DNA of 64,000 nucleotides from Erythrobacter rubeus (GCF_014705715.1 NZ_JACXLC010000001.1:726457-790456), one strand, 5' to 3'. Shown: positions 8,935 through 18,600, counted from the first letter of the stretch. Notes: generated by a model from the sequence alone, not told the origin. Made by a program: numbers and translations.

Positions 8935-8968
8935 TCCTACTTGTCTAGGAAAAAACCTATGCTATAGG
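8935..8968. promoter_or_regulatory. Two operator-like dyads between divergent genes
   Basis: TCCTA-N6-TAGGA at 8935-8950 and CCTAT-N3-ATAGG at 8956-8968 are two related inverted repeats. Their centres are about 19.5 bp apart, roughly two helical turns. They lie between the small HTH-like gene (minus strand, start 8865) and the S24-type repressor (plus strand). This is the classic layout of a CI/LexA-type repressor controlling itself and a divergent gene. The binding protein is inferred from position. Confidence 0.55.
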
Positions 8969-9005
8969 AAAAATGAAGGGGTCGGACGCAGCGAAAGGCG
9001 TGGAA

Positions 9006-9665
9006 ATGGCCGAACTGGAAATGTCACCGGAGCGCAGAAGGCTGCTCGAATTGTCGCGTGAGCGCGATGTAAGCCTCAGCAAACTCTCCGAAATGCTGGG
9101 GCGTAATGCTGCCTATCTTCAACAGTTCATAAAGCGCGGAACGCCCAGGAAGCTCGAAGAGAGCGACCGGCGAAAACTGGCGCAGTTCTTTGGCGTGTCC
9201 GAGTCGGAATTGGGCGCTCCCAAGGAAAATTCCTACAGTGAGGCTGGTGCCGGTAAATTGCCGGATTACGCGAGCGTCCCGCGGCTCGATATCGGCGCCT
9301 CGGCGGGGCCGGGCGCGCTGCCTGTGACCGAAACCGAATTCGACGTCTTGCGGTTCTCGCGCCGCTGGCTGGCGGAGCAGGGCCTCGAAGGCGCGCAGCT
9401 ATCGCTGATCCGGGTCGAAGGCGATTCGATGGAGCCGGTGCTCAACGACAAGGACGAGATCTTGGTCGATCGCACACCGCGCCCGTTCCGCGATGGCATC
9501 CATGTCGTGCGGCTGGGCGATGCGCTGATGGTTAAGCGCGTGGCGAGTGCCGGAGGAGGGCGGCTGTCACTCCTCAGCCAGAATCTCGCCTATCCGCCGG
9601 TCACAGTCGAGGCGGAAGACGTCGAAATCATCGGCAGGGTCGTCTGGAAGGGCGGGCGCATGTGA
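9006..9665 (+). CDS. XRE/S24-peptidase-family transcriptional regulator (LexA/CI-like)
   Basis: A 219-residue repressor. The N-terminal third has an HTH-like segment (RERDVSLSKLSEMLGRNAAYLQ). The C-terminal half is an S24 (LexA/UmuD/CI) domain: RVEGDSMEPVLNDKDEILVD carries the catalytic Ser near residue 142, and the Lys is in LMVKRVAS near residue 177. Such domains dimerise and may self-cleave during the SOS response. ATG 9006 is chosen because the alternative ATG 8973 sits directly on the second operator dyad with a poorly spaced ribosome site; either is possible. It is divergent from two small genes of unknown function and probably autoregulates through the dyads at 8935-8968. Confidence 0.85.
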   Translation: MAELEMSPERRRLLELSRERDVSLSKLSEMLGRNAAYLQQFIKRGTPRKLEESDRRKLAQFFGVSESELGAPKENSYSEAGAGKLPDYASVPRLDIGASAGPGALPVTETEFDVLRFSRRWLAEQGLEGAQLSLIRVEGDSMEPVLNDKDEILVDRTPRPFRDGIHVVRLGDALMVKRVASAGGGRLSLLSQNLAYPPVTVEAEDVEIIGRVVWKGGRM

Positions 9666-9781
9666 CGCGGCGCGGGAGCTCAGCGTAAGTCGCAGGTTCT
9701 ATGGACAGGTCGTCCCATTTTGAGCTTTCCTGCGGTGCAAAGCTTCTTGCCGAGCCGAGGGCGAGTGGCCACATAGCGCGC

Positions 9782-10450
9782 ATGACAGAACAAAAACCCA
9801 CCCCGCCGATGAAAGCAGCGATCATCCCGGTCACCCCGCTGCAGCAGAACTGCTCGCTCATCTGGTGCACGAAGACGATGAAAGCGGCGCTAGTCGATCC
9901 TGGGGGTGATCTCGACCTGCTAAAGGAAGGCGTGGCCAAGGCCGGCGTGACGCTGGAGAAAATCCTCATCACCCACGGCCATCTCGACCATTGCGGACAA
10001 GCCGGAATGCTTGCCGATGAACTCGGCCTGCCGATCGAGGGGCCGCACGAAGACGATCGTTTCTGGATCGACCAGCTGGACTCGGACGGCGCGCGCTTCG
10101 GGATGACGGCCGCCAGTTTCGAACCGACGCGCTGGCTGGAGCATGGCGATACGGTGAAGGTCGGCGAACTGACCCTCGATGTGATTCACTGCCCAGGGCA
10201 CACGCCCGGCCATGTCGTTTTCTTCCATGAGCCGAGCCGCTTCGCGATCGTGGGCGATGTGCTGTTCCAGGGAAGCATCGGGCGCACCGATTTTCCGCGC
10301 GGCAATCACCAGGACCTGATCGACGCGATCACGCAGCGCCTGTGGCCGCTGGGCGAAGACGTTATGTTCATTCCCGGCCACGGCCCGACCAGCACGTTTG
10401 GCCGGGAGCGCAAGACCAACGCCTTCGTCAGCGATCAGGCGTTGTCCTGA
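9782..10450 (+). CDS. MBL-fold metallo-hydrolase (glyoxalase II-like, YcbL type)
   Basis: A 222-residue metallo-beta-lactamase-fold hydrolase. The zinc motif THGHLDHCG is near residues 63-71. Further metal ligands are in CPGHTPGHV, the Asp in VGDVLFQGSIGRTDFP, and the last His in IPGHGPTS. The size and the missing C-terminal substrate domain fit YcbL-type single-domain glyoxalase II rather than GloB. It probably hydrolyses S-lactoylglutathione or another thioester in the cytoplasm. ATG 9782 is used; ATG 9809 is also possible, and neither has a clear Shine-Dalgarno. It is convergent with the MAPEG gene, with stops adjacent. Confidence 0.9.
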   Translation: MTEQKPTPPMKAAIIPVTPLQQNCSLIWCTKTMKAALVDPGGDLDLLKEGVAKAGVTLEKILITHGHLDHCGQAGMLADELGLPIEGPHEDDRFWIDQLDSDGARFGMTAASFEPTRWLEHGDTVKVGELTLDVIHCPGHTPGHVVFFHEPSRFAIVGDVLFQGSIGRTDFPRGNHQDLIDAITQRLWPLGEDVMFIPGHGPTSTFGRERKTNAFVSDQALS

Positions 10451-10846
10451 TCAGAGAATGCGCGCTGCGATCAGTGCTGCGGCGAGAGCCAGTCCGAGCT
10501 GTATGAGCAAGGTTGCGATCGTTCCCACGACGCGGCCCCATTGCATGTTCCCGCCGTCCATCCCGAAGGCGTGCAGCACGCGACCGAGGAAATACAAGGC
10601 TGCGACATAGGCCAGCCACGGCTCGCCGCGCCCCGAAAGCTCGATCGCCGCGATCAGGATCACGACGAATGCAGTGTTTTCGACATAGTTCAATTGCGCG
10701 CGCATCCGCCGCTGGAGCGACTGGTTGCCGCCATCGCCCACGCTAATGCTCAGCGCGCGCCGGATCGCGCCCACGCGTATGGAAAGCCAGATGTTGAGAA
10801 TGGCCGCCGCAGCCGCCGCTGTCAGCGTCACAGGAAGCAATGCCAT
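10451..10846 (-). CDS. MAPEG family membrane protein
   Basis: A 131-residue protein with about four transmembrane helices. The MAPEG block RRALSISVGDGGNQSLQRRMRAQ followed by NYVENTAFVVILIAAIEL is clear. MAPEG proteins are membrane-associated enzymes of glutathione or eicosanoid metabolism; bacterial members are mostly uncharacterised. ATG 10846 is preceded by AGGGG, supporting this start over a longer upstream frame. It ends one base from the hydrolase stop. Confidence 0.85.
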   Translation of the reverse strand: MALLPVTLTAAAAAAILNIWLSIRVGAIRRALSISVGDGGNQSLQRRMRAQLNYVENTAFVVILIAAIELSGRGEPWLAYVAALYFLGRVLHAFGMDGGNMQWGRVVGTIATLLIQLGLALAAALIAARIL

Positions 10847-11017
10847 GAATGTAATCCCCTCAAGAAGTGTCGCTTGCACTGCTACGGTGCTGCCACTCGG
10901 CTTGCAACGCGCGAATTTTTCGCTATAGCGCGCGGCTTCCCGCCAGCTTTCGGCAAGGACGCTCGCCAGCCTTATGCGCTTGTGCGAAGGGTGACCTTGC
11001 CTTACAGGCGGCTCCAA

Positions 11018-11028
11018 GACGTAACGTC
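11018..11028. promoter_or_regulatory. Palindrome GACGTAACGTC upstream of rpmF
   Basis: A perfect dyad, GACGT-A-ACGTC, lies about 45 bases before the rpmF start and in the divergent space before the MAPEG gene. It could be an operator. No family is assigned; short palindromes of this size also occur by chance. Confidence 0.25.
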
Positions 11029-11072
11029 ATTCGTTCTGAACACACGTATTTATTTGAGGAAATGGTGCCGCC

Positions 11073-11252
11073 ATGGCTGTTCCAAAGAGAAAAGTATCCC
11101 CGCATCGCCGTGGCAATCGCCGCGCGCACGATTCGCTGAAAGTCGAAGCGCATCACGAATGCAGCAATTGCGGAGAGCTGAAGCGTCCGCACAACCTTTG
11201 CCCGCATTGCGGATATTATAACGGGCGTGAGGTCGTCGCAGTCGGCCTTTAA
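11073..11252 (+). CDS. rpmF: 50S ribosomal protein L32
   Basis: A 59-residue ribosomal protein. It starts [20 protein letters not shown], the conserved L32 N terminus, and carries a four-cysteine zinc ribbon, CSNCG (Cys30, Cys33) and CPHCG (Cys43, Cys46). It is a structural part of the large ribosomal subunit near the peptide exit tunnel. A GAGGA lies upstream. It begins the widely conserved rpmF-plsX-fabH unit, linking translation and fatty-acid/phospholipid synthesis; plsX starts 30 bases after its stop. Confidence 0.97.
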   Translation: MAVPKRKVSPHRRGNRRAHDSLKVEAHHECSNCGELKRPHNLCPHCGYYNGREVVAVGL

Positions 11253-11282
11253 GGCCGGCAGGCGATGGTATCGGAGACTGAT

Positions 11283-12371
11283 ATGAGCCTACCGCGTATC
11301 GCTGTGGATGCGATGGGCGGTGATGAAGGCGTGCGCGTCATGGTCGAAGGCGCGGCGCTCGCTCGGCGTTCTCACGACAAGTTCAAGTTTTTGCTGGTGG
11401 GTGACCAAGCGCGGATCGAAGCCGCGCTTGAAGATCATCCCAACATGCGCGGCGCGTCCGAAATCCTGCACTGCGATGACGTGATCAGCGGCGACGAACA
11501 GCCGACTCGCGCGATCCGCCGGGCAAAGACCACATCCATGGGCCTCGCCGTGAACGCGGTGAAGGAAGGCGCAGCTGGCGCGGCGGTGAGCGCTGGCAAC
11601 ACCGGTGCGCTGATGGCCATTAGCAAGATTGCTCTGCGCACGATGCCGGGGATCGACCGGCCAGCACTCGCCGCACTGATGCCCACGCTCGAGCCGCACG
11701 ACGTGGTGATGCTCGACCTCGGCGCCAATACCGAGGCGGACGCGCGCAACCTGCTGCAGTTCGCGGTGATGGGCGCCGCGTATTCCCGGATCGTGAACGG
11801 TTTCGAAAAGCCGGTCGTGCGCCTGCTCAATATCGGCACCGAAGAGATCAAGGGCACCGATGCCCTGCGCGATGCGGCTGCGCACCTCACGGCGGCAAGC
11901 GCCAAGAACGAAGGCGGCCTCGCCTTGCAGTTTGACGGTTTCGTCGAATCCGACAAGATCAATCGCGGTGAAACCCATGTCGTCGTAACCGATGGTTTCT
12001 CCGGCAACATCGCGCTGAAGGCGATCGAGGGCTCGGCTCGCTTCGTGACCGACCTGCTGAAACAGGCCTTCACCAGCTCGCTGCGCTCCAAGATCGGCTT
12101 CCTGGTCTCGCGCCCGGCGACGGAATTGCTCCGGCATCATCTCGACCCGAACAACCATAACGGCGCGGTATTTCTTGGACTGAACGGCGTCGTCGTGAAG
12201 AGCCATGGTAGCGCAAATGCCAAGGGTGTTGCGCACGCTGTCACGGTTGCGGCGCGCTTGCTGGAAGACAAACTGACCGAGCGGATCGCCCACGATCTTA
12301 ATGAGCTGGGCGCGGCGGCTCTGAAGGAAAACGGCAACGGAACCGCTCCCGGCAGCGAGGCCCTGGCGTGA
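11283..12371 (+). CDS. plsX: Phosphate acyltransferase PlsX
   Basis: A 362-residue enzyme that converts acyl-ACP and phosphate to acyl-phosphate, the donor for PlsY in phospholipid synthesis. The N-terminal [12 protein letters not shown] motif is diagnostic, as are [10 protein letters not shown] and [13 protein letters not shown] 11283 is preceded by CGGAG; an in-frame ATG 18 bases upstream is less likely. Its last codons overlap the GTG start of fabH by four bases, so translation is coupled. Order rpmF-plsX-fabH is standard. Confidence 0.97.
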   Translation: MSLPRIAVDAMGGDEGVRVMVEGAALARRSHDKFKFLLVGDQARIEAALEDHPNMRGASEILHCDDVISGDEQPTRAIRRAKTTSMGLAVNAVKEGAAGAAVSAGNTGALMAISKIALRTMPGIDRPALAALMPTLEPHDVVMLDLGANTEADARNLLQFAVMGAAYSRIVNGFEKPVVRLLNIGTEEIKGTDALRDAAAHLTAASAKNEGGLALQFDGFVESDKINRGETHVVVTDGFSGNIALKAIEGSARFVTDLLKQAFTSSLRSKIGFLVSRPATELLRHHLDPNNHNGAVFLGLNGVVVKSHGSANAKGVAHAVTVAARLLEDKLTERIAHDLNELGAAALKENGNGTAPGSEALA

Positions 12372-13345
12372 CAGGCGCGCGCTTGCTCGGATCCGGATCG
12401 GCCTTGCCGAAACGGGTGGTGACCAACGCGGAGCTCGCAGAAAAGATCGACACCAGCGATGAATGGATCGTCGAGCGAACCGGCATTAGGCAACGCTACA
12501 TTGCAGGCGATGGTGAGACGACGTCCTCGCTCGCGATCGAGGCCGCGCGCGCAGCCATCGTCGATGCCGGGATCGATGCGGAGAGCATCGATCTGATCGT
12601 GCTTGCGACAGCGACGCCTGACAACACCTTTCCCGCCACCGCCACGAAAGTTCAGGATGCGCTCGGCTGCAATGGCTGCACCGCGTTCGATGTAGCCGCG
12701 GTGTGCTCCGGCTTTCTCTACGCGCTCGCGACAGCCGATTCGCTGCTCAGGACCGGGATGGGCAAGCGCGCTCTTGTCATCGGCGCAGAGACATTCAGCC
12801 GCATTCTCGATTGGGAAGACCGCACCACCTGTGTCCTGTTCGGCGATGGCGCGGGAGCGGTCGTGCTGGAGGCGGCGGAGGGCGACATTTCCTCCGATCC
12901 TGCGAAGCCCGGGATCATATCGAGCCGCCTGCACGCCGATGGTGCGCAGCACGATCTGCTCTATGTCGATGGCGGTCCGTCGACCACTCAAACGGTCGGC
13001 CACCTGCGGATGAAGGGACGCGAGGTGTTCCGCCACGCGGTCGTCAATCTGTCCAGTGTTCTCCACGAAGTGCTTGGAGACGCAGGCATTTCTGCTGACG
13101 ACATCGATTGGATCGTGCCGCATCAGGCCAATGCCCGCATCCTTGATGCAACCGCCCGGAAACTGGGTATCCCGCCGGAGAAGGTGGTGGTGACCGTTGA
13201 TCGGCACGCGAACACTTCCGCTGCATCGGTGCCTTTGGCGTTCGACACGGCGCGCCGCGATGGCCGGATCAAGCCAGGCGATCTCGTCATGTTCGAGGCG
13301 ATGGGCGGCGGTTTCACCTGGGGCGCTACCCTGATGCGCATTTAG
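12368..13345 (+). CDS. fabH: Beta-ketoacyl-ACP synthase III
   Basis: A 325-residue KAS III that starts fatty-acid synthesis by condensing acetyl-CoA (or another short acyl-CoA) with malonyl-ACP. The catalytic triad is complete: Cys112 in AVCSGFLYA, His near 251 in [10 protein letters not shown], and Asn near 281 in [12 protein letters not shown]. The GTG start overlaps the plsX stop (GTGA). It is followed by ihfA after a region with two dyads. Confidence 0.97.
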   Translation: MTGARLLGSGSALPKRVVTNAELAEKIDTSDEWIVERTGIRQRYIAGDGETTSSLAIEAARAAIVDAGIDAESIDLIVLATATPDNTFPATATKVQDALGCNGCTAFDVAAVCSGFLYALATADSLLRTGMGKRALVIGAETFSRILDWEDRTTCVLFGDGAGAVVLEAAEGDISSDPAKPGIISSRLHADGAQHDLLYVDGGPSTTQTVGHLRMKGREVFRHAVVNLSSVLHEVLGDAGISADDIDWIVPHQANARILDATARKLGIPPEKVVVTVDRHANTSAASVPLAFDTARRDGRIKPGDLVMFEAMGGGFTWGATLMRI

Positions 13346-13358
13346 CCAGAGCGGCTAA
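13342..13358 (+). terminator. Possible weak terminator after fabH
   Basis: TTAGCC (13342-13347) and GGCTAA (13353-13358) form a 6-bp stem with loop AGAGC. It overlaps the fabH stop codon and is followed by only a short T-containing stretch. It may attenuate readthrough into ihfA. The call rests on structure alone. Confidence 0.35.
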
Positions 13359-13398
13359 GATTTGTGCAAAAGATGGCGATTGCACGTCTTGCAAGTTG

Positions 13399-13417
13399 CG
13401 ATTTTGCGCAAAAATCG
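13399..13417. promoter_or_regulatory. AT-rich dyad in the ihfA promoter region
   Basis: CGATTTT at 13399-13405 and AAAAATCG at 13410-13417 flank GCGC and form a near-perfect inverted repeat about 50 bases before ihfA. It could be an operator or an IHF autoregulatory element. No protein can be assigned from sequence alone. Confidence 0.35.
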
Positions 13418-13469
13418 TTACGCTTCATACGCTTCGTGCAGGGTCGCACCTGGGAAGGGAGAATAGCGT

Positions 13470-13772
13470 ATGATGCGTTCAGTAGGGACTTTGACCCGAG
13501 CTGATCTGGCAGAAACCATAAATCGTAAACTGGGTTTTAGCCGCGCAGAATCGCTCGATATGGTGGAATCGATTCTCGACAAGATGTCTGACTCGCTCGC
13601 CAAGGGTGAGAATGTGAAGATATCCGGGTTTGGCAGCTTCGTGCTGCGAGACAAGAATGAACGGATTGGGCGGAACCCCAAAACCGGGATCGAAGTTCCG
13701 ATTACGCCGCGCCGAGTGATGACATTTCGGGCAAGCCAGCTGCTTAAAGAGCGGATTGCGAAAGGCGAGTGA
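13470..13772 (+). CDS. ihfA: Integration host factor subunit alpha
   Basis: A 100-residue member of the HU/IHF DNA-bending family. The core [25 protein letters not shown] contains the beta-arm, with the Pro that intercalates DNA in RNPKTG. Position after fabH and before a MerR gene is the standard alphaproteobacterial location of ihfA. ATG 13470 follows a GGGAG; the second Met at 13473 is an alternative. It dimerises with IhfB to bend DNA at promoters, replication origins and recombination sites. Confidence 0.94.
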   Translation: MMRSVGTLTRADLAETINRKLGFSRAESLDMVESILDKMSDSLAKGENVKISGFGSFVLRDKNERIGRNPKTGIEVPITPRRVMTFRASQLLKERIAKGE

Positions 13773-13825
13773 GCCTGCCGGTCAGGATCGACCTTATCCG
13801 CCCCATCCGGGAGTGAGCGTGATTT

Positions 13826-14242
13826 ATGGCTGATTTTGACGACGGAAAAGAGGACGGAGCGCTCCGCACCATTGGTGAGGTCAGCGAAGCGCTCGATATC
13901 AAGCCGCATGTCCTGCGATACTGGGAACAGCAGTTTTCACTGCTCAAACCGCTGAAACGCAGCGGCGGACGCCGCTATTATCGCGAAGAAGATGTCGAGA
14001 TGATCGAGACCATCAACCGTCTCGTGAATGAAGAGGGCTACACGCTGAAAGGCGCCGAATCCGTGCTTCGATCCTCGGGCAGCGGCGATGCGGACAGGCG
14101 CGCGGGCGATCGCAGGTCCGGCGCGGATGGCGCGGGCGAGGCGCAGGCCGGGGGACAGGCATCGGGCGCTGCAGACGTAGGGGCGGCAGTCCTTGCGCTC
14201 AAATCGATCAGGGGTCGCTTGGTCAAAGCTCTCGAAAGCTAG
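13826..14242 (+). CDS. MerR family transcriptional regulator
   Basis: A 138-residue MerR-type regulator. The winged HTH spans about residues 14-82: LRTIGEVSEALDIKPHVLRYW, then a segment with RRYYREEDVEMIETINRLV. The C-terminal part is low-complexity and rich in Gly, Ala and Asp, without the Cys ligands of metal sensors, and is then basic. It follows ihfA by 53 bases as in other alphaproteobacteria. Its effector is unknown. It converges on smc. Confidence 0.9.
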   Translation: MADFDDGKEDGALRTIGEVSEALDIKPHVLRYWEQQFSLLKPLKRSGGRRYYREEDVEMIETINRLVNEEGYTLKGAESVLRSSGSGDADRRAGDRRSGADGAGEAQAGGQASGAADVGAAVLALKSIRGRLVKALES

Positions 14243-14254
14243 CAAGCCCGCAGC

Positions 14255-17200
14255 CTATTCGGCCGCCATCAACTCCGCTTCGCCAAGGTCCACGCTGACA
14301 AGGCGCGAGACGCCTTTCTCTGCCATCGTCACACCGAACAGTCGGTGCATGCGGCTCATCGTGACGGCATTGTGCGTCACGATCAGGTAACGCGTGTTGG
14401 TGGTCCGCACCATCGAATCCAGCAAATCGCAGAAGCGTTCGACATTGGCATCGTCGAGCGGGGCATCCACCTCGTCGAGCACGCAGATCGGTGCGGGGTT
14501 TGTCAGAAATAACGCAAAGATGAGCGCAGTCGCGGTCAGAGCCTGCTCTCCGCCCGAAAGCAGTGAGAGCGATTGCAGCCGTTTGCCCGGCGGCTGGGCG
14601 TAGATTTCTAGTCCCGCTTCGAGCGGATCGTCGCTGTCTACCAAGGCAAGGTGTGCCTGCCCGCCCTGGAACAGGCGCGGGTAAAGCTCCTGGAAGTGCT
14701 CATTGACTTCATCGAAGGCCGTTCGCAGTCGTTCGCGCCCTTCGCGATTGAGATTTCCGATCGATCCGCGCAGGCGGTTGACCGCTTCGGCAAGCTCCGC
14801 CTGCTCGGTCGCATTGGTGCCATGCTCTTCCTCGATCCGCGCGAGTTCTTCCGCGGCGACGAGGTTGACCGGTCCGATCCGTTCGCGGCTGGCTGTCAGC
14901 CTGTCCATCTCTTCGGATTCCGCGGATGAATGCTTCACGTCTTCTTCGGCGAAATCGAACCGTTCGGGCAGCAGCGGCGGCGGGCACTGGAAGCGTTCAC
15001 CAGAAATCCGCCCCATCTCGCCGCGCCGTTCCTCTTCGCTTTCGGCGCGCGCGGCGAGCGTCGCCCGGCCTTCGCGGGCCTGCGCGAGCTTCTCGGTTAC
15101 ATCGGCCAGTGTTCGCTCGGCGGCGGTCACAAGCTCCTGCGCCTCGTCCTTTGCGCGTTCAGCCTCGGCCAGTTCGCGCGTCAGCTTTTCGCGCATGACA
15201 TCGCCCTGCTCGATCTCCGCCATCAAGGCGGCAGGCTTCGCGGCGATGACCGCGCGTTCTTCTTCGATTTCCTCGAGCCTGCGGGCAGTTTCGGCCATGC
15301 GCTGCGCCGCTTCGCCGGAGCGCGCCTGCCAGTTCGTGTGGTCCGCCTGTTGCGCGGCGAGCCGCTCGCGCGAGACGGCGAGCCCTTGGTCATGCGCGGC
15401 AAGTTCCGCCATCGCGGCCTGCACCGCGGATTTGGCGGCCTCGTGCTTGGCCTGCGCAGCCTCTAAAGATGCGCGGCCTGCATCGGGTGAGGGCAGGGCC
15501 TCGCGCTGCTCCTTCGCGGATTTCAATTCGCCTTCTGCCGCGGCAACCTGTTCGGCGAGGTCGGTTTCGCTCTCCTTCAGCTCCTCGAGCCGCGCGGCAA
15601 TGCGTTCTTTCGCGGCTTCTGCGGAATCGAGAGCACGCAGGGCAGTTCGTTCGGCCTCGATAGCACCGGCAATCTCGCGCTCCTGCGCAACGAGCCCGGT
15701 CTGCAGCGCGGACAATTCTTCGCGCGCCGTGCGCTCATTGGCCTCGGCAAGCTCGGCAGCACCGCGAAGATCCGGAAGCTGTGTCTCAAGCTCGGCTAGC
15801 CGGTTGGCCGCTTCGAGGCGCGCAGCCTCCGCCGACCCTTCGCCGCGGGCGATGAAGCCGTCCCAGCGCCGCAGGTGCCCGGCGGTCGTCACGAGCCATT
15901 CGCCCGGTCCGAGCGAGCGCCCATCGTCCTCATCCGCGACGTGAACCAAGGCGAGGCGCGCGCGCAGTTCTTCCGGACAGTCGGTGATCTGATCGAGCAG
16001 GCTGTTTGCGACCTGCGAAGGTGCATTGCTACCCGTCCAGTAACGTCCGTCGCCAATATCGCCGGGCGTTCCCACCGGCGATTTCGCATCGCGGCCAAGA
16101 ACTGCGGCGAGTGCGCGTTCGTAGCCCCGCGCAACCGACACCGTGTCGAGCGCCGCGGGCAAGCCTTCGCGGCCCTTTGCGCGTTTCTCCCGCGCATCGC
16201 GGTCTCGCGCGAGGGCCGAGTATTCGCGCTCTATCCCCGCAAGCTCGGCCTTCGCGGTTGCGAGCGCAGCGGCGGCTTCGTCGCGTGCGGTCTGAAGCTC
16301 GCCCTTGCGTGCCTGGTCCTCTTCGAGTTTGGCGCGCAACCGTGCGACCTGCCGAGCCGCCTCTTCGGCGATTTCGCGCGCTTCGATCACGGCCTGTTCG
16401 GGATCCGCTCCGCCGGACAGGTTCGCACGGGCCGTTTCGATCCGCTCGCTTTCGCGTGCAAGACGGCTGAGGCGCGCCTCCGCCTGCTCGATCGCCGCTT
16501 CGGCGACGCGCCATTCGGCTTCGACACCGGCATGGTCGGCGGTCGCCTTGGCCAGCGCCAATTCCGCGGCACGGCTGGCGCGCTCGGAATTTTCGGACTT
16601 GTCGGATAGCGAAGGGCGCTGCGCTTCGGCATCGGTAACCGCCGCCTGGCTCGATTCCAGTTCCTTGGCGAGGTTCTTCAAGGCTTCCGCCGCATCCGAC
16701 GTCATCCTGTCGGCGGCGATCCGGTCCTCTTCGAGCCGGGTGCGCTGCCGGTCGAGATCGGCCAGGCGCGCTTCGGCGGCTTCCAGTTTCTCCGACAGCG
16801 CCGACATTCGGTGGCCGTGTGCGCTGGCATCGTCGCGGCGGTCGGTGAGTTCGTCGCGCGCCTCGGCGAGCTTCGCGGCGGCTTCGGCCTGGTCCTTCTG
16901 CGCGGCATCGGTCGCGGCTTTCGCTTCGGCAACGCGCGCTTCGGCGTCCTGCGCTGCAGCGCGCGCTTCCTTCGCCGCCTTGGCCGCATCGCGCCAACGG
17001 GCGAAGAGTAAGCGCGCCTCTGCCGTGGTAATGTCGTCGGTAAGCTTCTTGTACCGCTCGGCCTGCTTCGCCTGCCGTTTGAGCGAGGCCATCTGCGAAT
17101 CCAGACCTGCCATCAGGTCTTCGAGCCGCGCGAGGTTCGCCTCGGTCGATCGCAGTTTGCTTTCGGCATCCTTGCGCCGGACATGCAGGCCGGAAATGCC

Positions 17201-17677
17201 CGCTGCTTCTTCGAGCATCTTGCGCCGTTCGGCGGGCTTGGCGGCGATGACCTGAGCGATCTTGCCCTGGCTGACGAGGGCGGGCGAATGCGCACCGGTC
17301 GCGGCATCGGCGAAGGTGAGCGCGACATCCTTTGCCCGGACGTCGCTGCCATTCACGCGGTAGGCGCTGCCCGCGCCGCGCTCGATCCGCCGGGTGACGA
17401 CCAGTTCTTCGCCCTCGTCGTCCTGAGCGTGAAGCACCGCTTCGGCAAAGGCGCGTTCGGGGCGGCTGGAAGTGCCTGCGAAGATGACATCTTCCATTCC
17501 GCCCGAGCGCATCGATTTGGCCGAGGTTTCCCCCATGACCCACCGGATCGCTTCGAGAAGGTTGGATTTGCCGCAGCCATTTGGCCCAACAACGCCGGTC
17601 AGCCCCGGCTCGATGCGCAATTCAGCCGGCTCGACAAAGCTCTTGAAACCGCTGAGCTTGAGCCGGCTGATCTGCAT
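14255..17677 (-). CDS. smc: Chromosome segregation protein SMC
   Basis: A 1140-residue SMC ATPase that, with ScpA/ScpB, compacts and segregates the chromosome. Walker A is GPNGCGKS near residue 32. Two long coiled-coil arms rich in Ala, Glu and Arg flank a hinge at about residues 500-640. The C-terminal head holds the ABC signature LLSGGEQALTA and Walker B CVLDEVDAPLDD. It is the last gene of a minus-strand series with DciA-like and two DsbA-like genes. Its skewed coding bias leaves long open antisense frames that have no family resemblance. Confidence 0.98.
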   Translation of the reverse strand: MQISRLKLSGFKSFVEPAELRIEPGLTGVVGPNGCGKSNLLEAIRWVMGETSAKSMRSGGMEDVIFAGTSSRPERAFAEAVLHAQDDEGEELVVTRRIERGAGSAYRVNGSDVRAKDVALTFADAATGAHSPALVSQGKIAQVIAAKPAERRKMLEEAAGISGLHVRRKDAESKLRSTEANLARLEDLMAGLDSQMASLKRQAKQAERYKKLTDDITTAEARLLFARWRDAAKAAKEARAAAQDAEARVAEAKAATDAAQKDQAEAAAKLAEARDELTDRRDDASAHGHRMSALSEKLEAAEARLADLDRQRTRLEEDRIAADRMTSDAAEALKNLAKELESSQAAVTDAEAQRPSLSDKSENSERASRAAELALAKATADHAGVEAEWRVAEAAIEQAEARLSRLARESERIETARANLSGGADPEQAVIEAREIAEEAARQVARLRAKLEEDQARKGELQTARDEAAAALATAKAELAGIEREYSALARDRDAREKRAKGREGLPAALDTVSVARGYERALAAVLGRDAKSPVGTPGDIGDGRYWTGSNAPSQVANSLLDQITDCPEELRARLALVHVADEDDGRSLGPGEWLVTTAGHLRRWDGFIARGEGSAEAARLEAANRLAELETQLPDLRGAAELAEANERTAREELSALQTGLVAQEREIAGAIEAERTALRALDSAEAAKERIAARLEELKESETDLAEQVAAAEGELKSAKEQREALPSPDAGRASLEAAQAKHEAAKSAVQAAMAELAAHDQGLAVSRERLAAQQADHTNWQARSGEAAQRMAETARRLEEIEEERAVIAAKPAALMAEIEQGDVMREKLTRELAEAERAKDEAQELVTAAERTLADVTEKLAQAREGRATLAARAESEEERRGEMGRISGERFQCPPPLLPERFDFAEEDVKHSSAESEEMDRLTASRERIGPVNLVAAEELARIEEEHGTNATEQAELAEAVNRLRGSIGNLNREGRERLRTAFDEVNEHFQELYPRLFQGGQAHLALVDSDDPLEAGLEIYAQPPGKRLQSLSLLSGGEQALTATALIFALFLTNPAPICVLDEVDAPLDDANVERFCDLLDSMVRTTNTRYLIVTHNAVTMSRMHRLFGVTMAEKGVSRLVSVDLGEAELMAAE

Positions 17678-17696
17678 GGACTGGCGTGGACCCCGC

Positions 17697-18458
17697 TTAC
17701 TCTTGCCGCGCGCCGGCGCGCTGCAGGGCGGGTTCGATATCGTTCCAGCTGATACCTTCCAGACGGTTGCCGTTGAGGAAGAAGGTCGGGGTGCCCGACA
17801 CGTTCAGCTCATCGGCCTGTTCCGCCGAATTGTTGGCGATGGTTTCGATCTTGGCCGTGTCGGTGAGGCATGAGCGGGCCTGATCGGCAGAGAGCCCGCG
17901 TGCCGAGAAGAACTCGATCAGCCCGGCGGCCTCGGCAATGGCGACAAAGCGCTGGTCGATCGGAAGCTCACCAGACGCTTCGTATTGAGCGGCGTTCTGC
18001 TGGACGCTGCCGAAAATCTCGTTGAGCGATCCCCAGGCCTGATCGGACAGCACTTGCATGTTTTCCTTCTGACCGCAGCGAACCAAAGTCGCGATGGTGA
18101 GGTCGATCGGGTCGCGCACAAGGTTGCGCTGTTCGAAACTCACGACGCCGGTTTCAACGTATTCCTTCAGCGGCGCCTTGCCGTTCTGCGAAAAGTTCGC
18201 GCAGGCGCCGCAGGTGTGCGATGCGAATTCGATCAGCTTCAGCGGCGCTTCCGGATTGCCGATGACGTAGCCGTCTTCTTCGGTGATCGTGACGGTGTCG
18301 GTCCAGGTCGAACCCTCGGGCGCAGGGATCGCTGCAATCGGCTCACCGGCCTCGGCACCGCCGTCTTCGGCATTGCTGTTGCAGGCCGCCAACATGAACG
18401 GCGCGATCAGGCCAAGCGAAAGGGCCGAGCGGAGGTTGCGTTTGCGGTTCGAAATCAT
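17697..18458 (-). CDS. DsbA-family thioredoxin-domain lipoprotein
   Basis: A 253-residue exported thiol-disulfide protein. The N terminus (MISNRKRNLRSALSLGLIAP, then FMLAAC) is a lipoprotein signal with Cys26 as the lipidation site. The thioredoxin fold has the active site HTCGACANF (CGAC, about residues 81-84) and the cis-Pro loop SGTPTFFLNG near residue 223. It probably oxidises or isomerises periplasmic proteins while anchored to a membrane. It is 19 bases upstream of smc, where alphaproteobacteria usually have one such gene. A second copy lies just upstream. Confidence 0.88.
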   Translation of the reverse strand: MISNRKRNLRSALSLGLIAPFMLAACNSNAEDGGAEAGEPIAAIPAPEGSTWTDTVTITEEDGYVIGNPEAPLKLIEFASHTCGACANFSQNGKAPLKEYVETGVVSFEQRNLVRDPIDLTIATLVRCGQKENMQVLSDQAWGSLNEIFGSVQQNAAQYEASGELPIDQRFVAIAEAAGLIEFFSARGLSADQARSCLTDTAKIETIANNSAEQADELNVSGTPTFFLNGNRLEGISWNDIEPALQRAGARQE

Positions 18459-18600
18459 GTGAAAACTACCTTCATCGGATTGCGGAGACTAAACTTGTGG
18501 TTTCGCGAGCGCCAATAGCGCGGGCGCACGTCCTTGTGCAAAAATACTGCATAACTGCGCTATCGGCTCAATTTGGGACAAATCGCATGCTTCGGCAGCT

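Noticed and set aside
14703..15944. A long plus-strand open frame inside smc rich in Ser, Ala and Arg
   Set aside because: It is the reverse reading of the smc coiled coil. Its composition is repetitive and not protein-like, while the minus-strand frame encodes all SMC motifs.
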